Source of the DNA: Muricea muricata
Lineage: Eukaryota; Cnidaria; Anthozoa; Malacalcyonacea; Plexauridae
Direction of reading: 5' to 3'
Length of the DNA stretch: 64,000 bases
Assembly (NCBI GenBank): GCA_963855995.1
Contig: OY979717.1
Span: forward strand, 23,152,746-23,216,745
This document shows, in pieces, positions 22,427 through 34,400 of this stretch (the stretch's first letter is position 1; each line of letters begins with the position of its first letter). The notes beneath the pieces are model-generated. The model was not told the origin of the DNA. It saw only the letters and a program-made list of their open reading frames with translations, and made no database searches. The translations under genes and the position numbers were made by a program.

Positions 22427-25400
22427 GTATGTTTCAGTCAATATTGGAACGCACTTTTAATGCAATTGACTAGGAAGGCATGAAAACTATAGATTTTTAA
22501 TATTTATCCGTAGTTATTCTCAACTTTTAAGGTCGACAGTTACTGTGTGCGTATATAGGAAGTAAAATTTAGGCATTGTAACTTTCTTTGACCGCATCGT
22601 CGTTTTTGTTGGCGTGAAAGCCGCGATGTCGACAATGATAGCATTGCCTAGTTACTCTTAAACCTGGCTTGTTTTGCATATTCCTAATAGTTTTGGACGA
22701 ATACAAATATTTGCGTATATAGGCGCTTGACAAACTGATATGATTTAGAGTACCGAGTGATTTTTAGACACTTAAGTATTATATTAGATCACTGATCCCT
22801 TACACAAATCCACGAAAGCTATTCTATCTTTTTCCCTTAATCATGATGGCGGAGTCCTGTACTGTTCTCGAGTCTGGACACATAGAGCGGCGTATGCATG
22901 ATAATCCCCTGTTAAACCTGGATAATTGAGAGTTTTTAAATTAACCGCCTGCAGTGGCTCTCCTCGACTGTCTGACTGACTTACTGGAACGGCTTATATG
23001 AGACAGGTTAGCCCGGTCGGCTGGGCTGGTTTGTGTCACAAACTTAACGTTTTTTCACTTTGGGACGAAAATATTTTGGACTTTAACCACACTAAAGACG
23101 AGTTTACGACAACTAATTTAGTATTACATTAGAAGCTAAGTGCAGAGTAAATCTGCTGTAAAGCGTTTATATAGAAGAAATTAATCGGCACGTTTAACCT
23201 GGCTAATAATTATAAATGTACATTCTCTTTGAGATGGTTTAGTTTACGATAAGAGTTAATAGATTTAACAAGAGTTTTTGTTCGTTTAATTGACTGCATG
23301 GTCATGAGACCATGCACACTTGCAGTTCTCATAAATTAATCTTCGTTTATCTAGGTCTAAGACATCAATGTTTAGCTGCGAATGTCTAAAATGCTGGTTA
23401 TGATACCATGTCGATTGTTGAACGGCCATGCCGCAATTACACAATGACGGTCGCCATTTTCCTGTTAGCTGAGCGTGCAAGGCCCAATCACACAATTTTA
23501 TGAAAGATTTATCTCCTTGTTTCATACACGAGTATCGTTGTCAATTCTCGTTGCTTTTAAGTCTAATCTCAATATGTTCTCAACCTGAATGTGCAAAAAA
23601 ATAGCACGAGAAATTTGTCACATACCCTGGGCATAAGGCAAAAAATTTAACGTAGTTCTTGCTATCGCTTGCCGCCTTTGTTGATGGAGCTTGCTATGTT
23701 AATTTACTCTCGCCAGAGTGATTTTGGAATTTCATAATTGAATTTAATTAAGGATTAGGCCGGATTGTTTACATGATTTCACTAACTACACTTACACATG
23801 GAGGAGAATAGAGCCGGGGATTTTGTAGATTGAAATGAGTAACACTACATGATTTAGCAAACATGAGTTACTTCTTTTAAAGGTAAATTATTATTGCATA
23901 CTTGAAACAACGGGATGTGAAAGCAATACAACAGTAATATTGTAGAACTATTGTTGTTATATCTTTTAGCCAACATTGCAATTTCTTCGCCTGTACAGGG
24001 TGTATCAAAAAAAAGATAATCGAACTTTGCAGTGCTCTAGCGCGTTTATTATACAATCTACAGAAATCATTCTTTCGTAGGCGGAAAGACCAGGCTTTTA
24101 GCTTTCGATTGTCATCATTTTTGTGAAATTTAAAGAAAGATTGGGCAAATACGAATCAAATGAAAATAGCCGGTCGAAATCACATATTTTCACCTCTGAG
24201 CATTACTAGGGCAGCGAATAAGAAAAGAAAATTTCATTAATCATTTATCTGTCACGAGAAACAATTAACATCACTAATAAAATGCCAGAAGTTTACTACC
24301 TAAGCTAAAATTGGTCAATTAATTTCGTAATTTAATTCCCTAATGGGTTTAAATTTCAACAGATTTTTAATAAACTCCCCACGGTGAAAATATGCGATTT
24401 CGACCGGCTGTTTTCATTTGATTCGTATTTGCTCCATCTTTCTTCAAATTTCACAAAAATGATGACAATCAAACGCTAAAAGCCTGGTCTTTCCGTCTGC
24501 GAAAGAATGATTTCTGTGGATTGTATAATGAACGCGCTAGAGCACTGCAAAGTTCGATTACCTTTTTTTTATACACCCTGTATGTAAACGCACGTTACAT
24601 AGCAACGTCACAGGGAAACTTATAGTACCTGACTATCTAGAGAATGAAATATTTAACAATTAGACAAAAAGAGGCCGAGTTGTTTAATTGTTTTAGTATA
24701 CACTCTTATCCAAAATAGAAGTTGCAAAGAGAATTGAAAAAAATCACATACAGGGTGAGTAAAAAAAACTGGTACCCTTTCATTTTTAAATATTGGAAAT
24801 AATGCTATTGACAGTCCAATGTTACTGAGGGCCTGTTCATATGGGAAGAAGTTTTCCCGGTTAGCGAGAAAACAGTTCGACAAGTTTACAAGCGAGATCT
24901 CACCTTCTTACGAAAATAGTATGAAAAGTTACCCTGCGTTCATATGAGACGAAAAGTTTTCCCGTTAACCGAGATCTCGCTTGTTGACAGGCGAGATCTC
25001 GACGGGAAAATATTTGGAACATATGAACGCAACTTGTTTAGTACTTTCCCGCTTAACGGGAAAACTTTGTCCTGTCAGCAACTTTTCTCTTGACACTTTA
25101 CAAAATAGCGGACGTAGAAACTTTGACGAAAAATTTCCGTGATGAGATGGTCGAACAGTTGATAGATTTTTGCAGGCATACAAAATAGAGATGGAATTCA
25201 AAGGTTTATATAGACTTTGATGCAGACAAATGGACACAGTATACACGTCACATGTACAGCTAGAAACTTTACCAGGTAAGCAGGATAATTTTCCCCATAT
25301 GAACAGAACAAAATTAGTTGGCGAGACAAAATATTTTCTCACTAACCGAGGTAACTTCTTCCCATATGAACCGGCCCTGAACTAGAATTTTCTTGAGACG

Positions 25401-28400
25401 ACATTTTGATCTCTTTTTCACTTGTGGTATGAATGTACCGTTTTAGCCTGCTTGGTGGCTAATTTTGATGTATCAAAATCATCCATTCTCTCGTCTGATT
25501 TCTGGGATTTTCTGCATTTCTCATCCTGCTTACCGAAATCCTACAGTCCATCCTTATGCTCTTTTACAATGAATTAGTTGCGATAAAACTGTTTTATATG
25601 TGCATGGTTATAACAGTGCACGCTCGTCGAAATAATTCATTCAAACGCTGATGATCTGTACTCAATCAGAAAATCAACCTTGCGATACATTTTTCATTAT
25701 AAACTGAACTATCTTGCTGTTATTGAGACTTTATTATTGATGGTAAATACCTTAATACCTCTGTTAATTGTCTGATGCTCCAGCTGATTCCGTCCTGTTG
25801 TCTGACATTGACATACACATTTAAAGGCTGTCAGCATGCCCAGCTGTACGATTGTCATGCCGCAAACATCAAACACCATGTACATATACTAGAAGAAAAA
25901 CGTCAAGCCATGCATGCATGGAATTAGAAAAATATAATGCTTTGCTCTTAAAACAAAATATCTTAGTTTGTCTCTTTCTTTGAAAGATGAATACATGCCG
26001 CATATGTGTTTGCAAAATTACTGATATTTTATGTTTCGGAGTCAATTTCAGAAATAATAGACACCTCATATTATTCATCGTTTTTCCCGAACGGGAAACA
26101 TAGGAAACCGCTAGGAACCACGTGGTACTGTGCTTATTAAATATCTGCCACCATGTTGAATTTCGTATTTGGTACCAACGTTCAGGGGGTCGAAAATACA
26201 CGCCAATCAAATTTTATTTCCCTTCAAACATTCAGCGGCAAACCCAAATTAAAACGCCGTTTGCCATTGAAAGGATAACAAAATCCTTCAATCTTTGCAT
26301 ATCAATGGTGTACGTCCAGTATTATAATTTCAGAAACTGATAACTTCAAAAAACGTGGTTTGTGGTGTTACTCTTTGTCTGCACCCAAGCCGAGCTGGTG
26401 TGGATGTGCTTTTACTGGAGTAAAATATGCTTTTACTCGAATACCACTCGATGTTCTGCCTGCAGTCACACCAGAAACATGCATATAAAATACAAAATAA
26501 GTGACACTCCAAACAAGGATTTCATTTTGAAGCTTCATAATTATATAGGCGGCTAAGAGTGAGAAATTTAGTTGCATGTTATTAACTAATTTGATTTCTT
26601 TTGAAGCTCTGGTTCCGTGGTTGAATTCCAGTTTTGAGGCGATGGATGTATAGAGCTTCCGTGAATAATAAAGGCGACTAGTGTTAGGCTTTATCTAATA
26701 TTTTTGTATTATTTAAGATTAGATCGGCACATTAGGTAGGTCTACATGTGTAGTTTCAGGTATTTATTTTGCATTGAAAGTGATGGAAAATAGAGGTTTA
26801 TAATGTAGAAAATGTGTTGGTGAATTTCGGAGTCGGAGTTGTGTTCTTTAAACGTGTAAGGAGGCAGCGGTCAGATTTCGGCCTAATGTGTGTGTGGTTA
26901 CAGCCAGGACAAATGAGCTGGCAAACAGCTGCATGAGCTTTGTAGTTCAGGCTGGATTTTATCTTTGAGACTCAAAAAGCAATTGGTGGAGGTGGTCCCG
27001 TATAGGGTGATGAACTTGACCGGACCATTGCCCAAGCGAAATAGTTTCTTGGTGCATGAGCGAATCAGGGTGTTCGTAACATGTAACCTAATCTCTCATT
27101 CTTAGCCGCTTAACATTAATTCTCATTCCTGATGACCACTCGGGCGCGAAAAGCCGAAGACTGTGGTAGAAGGGGGACAAGAAAGGGTTGAAACAACAAC
27201 GGATAGATGGTAGATTGTAGATGTGATTCAGGAGTAGCCTGTTCTCCAACAATTTCCATACATTCTTCGCAAGAGATCTAGATGTCTTCTGCATTGTCAA
27301 ACGAAGTAGTGTCTTGCTTAAATTTGGACATCCGAAGTTAACACGAAGGCAAAAATATTTTAGCAACCTTCATCCGAACGCTTCCGACTGTCACGGGAAC
27401 AAGCTAGTCATTGAAACATTGTGCGAAAAAAGCCTATTAGAGTGTTTCATGCAAAAAACATACAAAAAATCGATCGTATATTGAATCTGCAAAAAATATT
27501 CGAAACAAAAATAAATTGTGAATTTTAAGGCATTTTCAATCATCGACCCGTCGATGTTTCAATCTTTTCTTCCTCCTTTTTTCGCGTTCCTTACATGTAA
27601 GCCATAATTTTATCTCTACGAAACGTCATGCAGAGTTATAGTGCACTGAATCAGCCGATTAGATTGAACAAACGATAATCAAGCAGTAATCAAGGGAGTA
27701 GAATTCAAGTACGTCTTTATAAATAAGTACAACATTAGTTCAACTGATGCGTAACAGCCGTAACTCATAGTGAGGTTCTCTGTGATTAAGCTGCCATCTT
27801 TTGTTATCGTTCAGGGTTTTGCAGATAATCTTTTTAACATCTTTGACTCAAACGAGCAGGATCTGTTAAGTGTTCAAGAGCTTGTTGGTGGATTTGGACT
27901 TCTTATTCAGTGAGTAGTTCGTTTTTTTCGGTGCCATATTAGTATACAAAAAATGTTGCAAACCAATGTTGAAACGTTTAAATGCCGTACCAACTACCAA
28001 GTTTGATTGCCCTATCTAATCTCTTATGCTATCAAAGATTCTCTTGATAAATCTCAGCAAACAACAGAAAACGTTTTTAGAGAATATTTAAAAGATATTT
28101 TTACAATTATCAAGACAGTTTTGGTGTGTGTGCATTACACATTTGTGTTTTAAATTGAAGGGATAAGAATCGAAAGAATGGCAAACAACTGCTTGATTGG
28201 TTTAATAACCATTTCAAGGGTAACAGTGATGAAGGATCTTACATCAGTCGAGCGCAGTTTGTGGAATATTTAAAAGATGATGAAGTAAGTGACTTGTCTT
28301 TGTTACAGAATAAAACAAACTCCGAAATTAGATATCTTGTATTCTAAATATTTAAGAAAAAAAACAAGAAGACGACGGAGCCGGTGATATTTCGTCTTTA

Positions 28401-31400
28401 TTCCAAAGACATTGTCAAACCAATGGATTAAAATACAAACAGGTTGTGCTATAGATCTACAAAGTTCTATCTTGGCAAGCTGTAGTTAGCCAATCGAGTG
28501 AAGAACACTGAAAGAATGCGTGCGTTGATGCTACCTTCTCATACCGAATCTTTTTATGCAAAATACCGGATTCGTTTCTGACGAAGGAAGGATGATGTAA
28601 AATGCATGGCTAGCACGTGCATGTAAATTTTTCTCCGCTATCAGCTGTGTTCAAACAAAGTTCAGTACATGTTTTGAGAGGCTTTTTGGTTTTCATTAAA
28701 ATTCGAAGCAACTAAACGTTGTAAGAATAGTTTATTGTAATGCTTTTGATGCACAACTTCACCTTTGTTTAATGCTAGCATATAATTTTGTAAATTTAAG
28801 TTGCATCCACAATACTAGAGTAAATACCAACCTAAAATGATCGGGCCTTGTGATAGGACTTTTGAAGCAAAAGTCATCATTGTTTGTGATTCGTCCTTTA
28901 GAAAGCTATTTTCAATAGTTTATTGTCTTTTATTCTTGGAACTGTCGGAAACTGTTGATAATTACTTACCTCTAGAATAATTACTTTGTTTTGTTCGCGC
29001 ACGTTTCACGCGTGAGAACCTTTCGAACGTTTCGGAATATGCCATTTTTTGCTTCTTTTTTTCAGGGCTTCAAACCATCTGGGATTATTTTTTGTGAATA
29101 TTATTGTAAAAAGGCGTAACGCGTTAATAAATACAACTCAAAATTGTTAAGTTGTCGAGATTTATTCAGTTCTCAACACGTGGCATCCCTACAACGGGAT
29201 TTATGTGATTTGCGCTCGCACAAGAGCAAGGATCGACGAAAACGACGTTACGCCGTAACGCGGGAAAGCGAAACGTGTGATAAGAAAGTGGCAATTATTT
29301 TAGCTATTTCTTGTTAATTCTCGGGAATTACAGGCACTAGACTTTGCATCGAAAAGAAGTCATGAAGTGATGAAAACGAATAGCAGCGAAGTGATATCAA
29401 GACACGAACAATGGATAGTAACAAAGATCAATACTTGTCATACATTAAAGGACAGTATCGAGGAACAAAAAATTTTACAAGAAGAGTCTGAAGAGCAAGT
29501 AACAGAGTGGGTGAGCAAAAGCTAAAGGAGGCTGCTGAAAAGGTTTTAGAACTACGAGAAATTAAAGAAGAGATTGTGCGAAAAACGCAAGCGGTTGAGA
29601 AAGCGGAATTTGTCAAAGAGAAGCTCATGGTTCAGCAAGAAAAACACGAACAAAAATTACGCAAGGAGTACGAGCTACTTGAGCAACAGCTGAAATTTCA
29701 AAAGGCATTGGAAGCAAGTCGTCAAAGTCAAGCAAAGACTATTTCAACAAAGCTACCTAAGCTTTCTATAACGAAATTTGATGGCAAATACGAGAATTGG
29801 TTGCTTTTTGGAATAAATTCACGGCGAAAATTGACAGTACTGATATTTCTCCGGTAACAAAGTTCGCATATTTGAAGGAACTCGTAGAATAAAAAATTCG
29901 AGCAGGAAATGACGGACTAATCCTAACAACCGAAGGTTACAGTCCAGCGAAAGGAATTTTGGAAGGCGAATATGGTAAGACTAGTGAAATTGTTAATGCA
30001 TATGTACAAAATATCATGGAGTGAACCAGTTGTCAAGAATGCCAACCCTAATGAGATAGATTTTATAAAACCTTGTTATACAACGTACAGTCGTTAGAGA
30101 CTCTAGGCAAGTTAGCGTGCTAATGGAATGGCAAGAAGTGTGTTAGAAAAACTACCTGGTATAAAAAGTGATCCAGTGAGAGGAAAAAAGGTTGGGAGGA
30201 TTGGGGCCTGGCATACCTGGTCCAAGCATTGAAATTGTGGAGAGATATTAATCCCTGTCGTGAGGAGAGTAGCAATGACGTAACAATAGAGGAACGAGGT
30301 ACACTGTTCACGGTTGACAATCCACATTATCCATATATCATCAAGTTATTCAAGCATTTGGAGGGAGTAACCATTGTGCATGATGACCCCAAACTCTTTC
30401 TACCTATTCACCTGATCCTTGGGCAAGTGATTATGCGGCAATAGAGACGGCGGAACCAGCACGTGTAGGTAAATTGGGAGAGCCTGTGGAAGAGAAAACT
30501 AAATTTGGCTGGACTTTAATGTCTCCAGGAAAGGAATTGGATCATTCGAAGCTGCTGTTAACCCAGACAAGCTACACTCACTCACGAATACAACCAAGTG
30601 ATCGAGCAACAAAAGCTAGGAAGAGGGAATAGTGGAGTTTGCCTGTGAACTCCCAGGTTTAAAAGAGTTTTACCTTCCGTACAAGCCTGTCATACGCGAT
30701 GGAGCAGAGTCGACAGAGCTCCGTGTTGTTTATGATGGATCGGCAAAGGAAAACCCACAGTCTCCTAGCCTGAACGATTGCCTGTACGCTGGACCTTCCA
30801 TTCAGAATAAGGTATGGAACGTTTTAACTCGAATGAGATTCCATCCAGTTGCACTAGCTGGGGACTTGAGACAAGCCTTCCTGCAAATTAGAATCAGAAA
30901 AGAAGAAAGAGATTGTCTGAGGATTCACTGGAAACCAACCGAGTATTCACACCCATTACAGTTAAAGGAAAGCACATTTACCGTGAAGCCTGTAAACAAA
31001 AGGTACCATGGGATAACCATGGGATGCAAAGATAACAGAGCCGCTGTCCACTGAATACCTGCAATGGGCAAAGGGACTCCGAGACAAAGTAATTGTCACA
31101 AGATCCGTAACAGTTCATAGAGAAAGTCTAGACGAGATCAAACTCCATGCGTTCGGCGACGCTAGTAAAAAGGGAGTAGCTGCTGCAGTGTATGCCATTT
31201 CCAAACAAGCGTCTGGTGTTAACGTCGGCTTGATCACTGCTAAAGCACGGTTAGCTAAACAGGATCTTACTATACCTCGTTTAGAACTTGTTTCGGCGCA
31301 CATAGCAACAAATCTGGTTTCAAACGTCAAAAGGACCATCGATGATGTTTCAGTGATATCCGTATTTGGATGGCTTGACAGTACAGTTGCCCTGCAATTG

Positions 31401-34400
31401 TTACGAAGCGCTGGAGAGTGCAAACAATTTGTAGCTAATCGGGTAAAAAAGATCCAAGAGCATCCTGAAATCACCTGACGCCATGCGCCTACACACAACA
31501 ATCCTGCAGATTTGGAAAGCCGGGGAGGCAGAGTTTCCGGTAATCAACATTGGTGGAACGGCCCAGACTGGCTGGTGCATCCATAACAATGGCCTCCAGA
31601 CATCGTTACAGCACCGACGCCCGAAAATGAGTGTGATGCAAAAGCAGTGAAAGAAATATTCAGTGCAGCCGTGCATTCCACAGATAAGTTTGACGAACTT
31701 CTCGAGAAATTCCCTTTGATGAAAACTATCAGAGATATTGCTTGGATCCGTCGATTTGTGCTCAACTGCAGAGCAGAGAAAAAGAGCCGCCAGAAAGGGC
31801 CACTAAAAACTGGAGAGATCAGCAACCAGAACACGTTTTGAATACGGCGAACACAGTCACTTCAAGGCAACCAAATATCTGAAAACAAGCTACGTCTCAA
31901 TGTTGAGACCAACGATGAAGATGGAGTCATGTATTGCAAAGGTCGAATACAAGGCGAACACCCAATATTCTTACCTGAAGTCCATCCCTACACCAAACGC
32001 ATTGCTTACAAGCGCACCTTGAACGGGGGAGTGGGCTTAACTATGACCAAGATCAGAGAGCAACATTGGATGCCGAGACTAAGACTGTTAGTAAAAAAAA
32101 ATCATAAAGGAATGTTTCAAGTGTCGACAGGGCCGTGGCTAGAGCATAAATTGGGAAGGGGGCTGTATATTCATATATTCGTGTTATGCCCGACTAATTT
32201 CTTTTGAAATTAACCCTAATGACAACTGATTTCAAGAGAAATTAGTTGGTCATAACACGAATATATGAATATACACCCCCCCCCCTAATTAACGCTCTAG
32301 CCACGGCCCAGAGTTTCGACGATTCCAAGCGAAACCAATCGCAAGACCACCAATGCGATTTCTGCCTCGAGATCGTACAGAGAGTAACAGACAATTTCAA
32401 GCCGTTGGAGTAGACTTTGCTGGTTCTATAAAACATCGAGTATCAAAGAAAACACAAGGGAAGCATATGTAACGTTATTCGCGTGTAGCCTATGTCGAGC
32501 AATCTACCTGGAAATAACGAAAACGATGGAGACCAGTGAATTTCTGCGGTCACTCAAACGCCTCATTGCAAGGAAAGGGAGACCGAACAAGATTTGTTCC
32601 GACAACGCGGGGACGTTCGAAGCTGCAGCAGCTTGGTTAAAGTACAGTTTGACGAGCAATTCAAAAACCATTTGGCCAACGAGAAGATTTGCTGGCAATT
32701 TAACTTGAGCCGCGTTCCATGGTGGAGCAGACAATTTGAACGGCTCGTAGGTTCAGTTAAATGCGCTCTTTACAAATCCATTGGGAACAGTTGGTTAAGT
32801 TGGGACGAATTGCAAGACGTATTGTTGGACATCGAAGTAACTTTAAACAATCGCCCACTTAGATATCAGGAAGATGACATGCATAGAGCTACCCACACTT
32901 ACGCCAAACAGTTTACAGTTCGTTGGTACTACCATATTACCTGATTTGGAACCTGATAATGAAAAGAATCGAGAACTCCGAAAACGAGCGAAATCACTGG
33001 AAGTGCCAAGATCATATGTGGAAGCCGGAGATGGAATACCGAGTACCTGCGTGCTTTACGAGAGAAACACAACTTGAAACACCATGGGAAGCCGTCAACG
33101 CATTCAGTAGGTGAAGTTGTTGTTAATGCTGAGTTTCCTTAGGAACATATATCTTGACAAAATATATAATGGGGGGAGGGTGTCGGAAACTGTTAATGAT
33201 TTCTTACTTTTAGAATAATTATTTTGTTTTGTTCGCGCGCGTTTCACGTGCGAGAACCTTTCAGAACGTTTTGGAATATACCGGGGTTTTTTTTTAAGTG
33301 CTTCAAACCATCTGTGATTGTTTTTTTGTGAATATTATTGTAAAAAGGCGTGTAACGCGTTAATAAATACGACTCAAAATTGTTGTTGAGATTTATTCAG
33401 GAGGCAGTTCTCAACAGAACCAATCGCTTACAGAGCTTGTTAGTCTATAGTTTGATTGCGACTCCAAAACTAAAGTTATAAAACATACAATGCGAAACTA
33501 CAATGTTGTTAGAACAGAGCGTTATCGAGCAAGAGTAAATGCAAGCGCCAAGCGACTATGAGTTGGGACTTTTGATTCGTCGACCATAATCTTCTTTTAA
33601 CAAGACTTTGCATGAATATTATATTACGGTGTCGGTCGCATCTACTGATGCATAAAACAGGGAATTATAATGATTCGACCATAATACTAGCTAGTCACGT
33701 CGATCTAATTGCTGCTTTTCGTTTTTTTAATTTTGAGGGATTTTTTTCGACATTTTTTTATTAATTGGCCATAGCCATATATATGTGCGTGCCAGCTAGC
33801 GATTTTCATTTGTATCAACGTTTTCATGATGTGGTTTGTAATTTTATTATAGTTTGTTGGTCATCTGTTCACCGTGTTTGACTTGGATGGAAACGGTGAA
33901 ATACAGTTGAAGGAATTTATTAGTAGCTTGGACAGATTGGAATGGTTAGTACAGAATATATTGCCTATCAAATTATTGACATCAGTTAGATTTCTGAAAC
34001 ATATTTATGTTTGAAAATGTTAAACAAGTATCGACGAATTCTGTATCATATTCCAGTGCATCAGTTGATAGCAAATGGTATAGATGGATAGAAGATCATT
34101 TTAACATTGACGAATCAACTAACAGGAAAATCACTTTTGAACAATTTAAAAATGCGCTTCATTTGAAAAAGGTATGTTTTGTGACGGGAAAAGTATAAAA
34201 ATACCTTGAATTTTCAAAACTCATACAAATTGCTGCGAATAGATTGAGCACCAAAAATAAAAAAAAATGATCGAAACGGATCTTTTTTGCTTAGTGCTCA
34301 CTGATAAATCAGCGACACAGCTGTGGCTAAAATTTGTCAATTTTGGAAATTAATAAAGCATTTTAACTAGTATTATGCAATAGGTGTTGTGGCGTGGCCA

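Larger units (their letters stand above)
22427..27814 (+). other. NOX5: NOX5 intron 1
   Basis: 5.4 kb between a GTATGT donor and a TTCAG acceptor, in which no host exon was recognised. It holds a mariner-type MITE (23996-24580), a TIR element (24829-25377) and a GIY-YIG relic (about 26820-27370). Open frames near 25869-26577 look like chance frames. Confidence 0.6.
28943..33416 (+). mobile_element. BEL/Pao LTR retrotransposon, inactive copy
   Basis: 4474 bp with LTRs of 236 bp at both ends, a 4-bp target duplication GAAC (28939-28942 and 33417-33420), a primer site beginning TGG two bases after the 5' LTR, and a purine tract just before the 3' LTR. Inside, in order and broken by frameshifts and stops: a gag-like coiled-coil start (29411 on, clearest at 29507-29857), an unrecognised stretch at 29860-30600, BEL-type reverse transcriptase (30632-31054, with LRVVYDGSAK and LAGDLRQAFLQI), RNase H (about 31100-31480, FGDASKKGVAAAVY), the integrase N-terminal region (about 31930-32130) and integrase core (about 32400-32944, ICSDNAGTFEA, LNNRPL). 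A hairpin element interrupts the integrase region. Parts of reverse transcriptase and protease appear missing. Confidence 0.92.
28285..33852 (+). other. NOX5: NOX5 intron 3
   Basis: 5.6 kb, most of it a BEL/Pao element in the same orientation as the gene (28943-33416). The flanks 28285-28942 and 33417-33852 hold nothing recognised. Removing the insertion would leave an intron of about 1.1 kb. Confidence 0.75.

Noticed and set aside
24965-25342. Minus-strand ORF of 125 codons
   Set aside because: It lies wholly within a TIR element with repeated words, and shows no protein motif.
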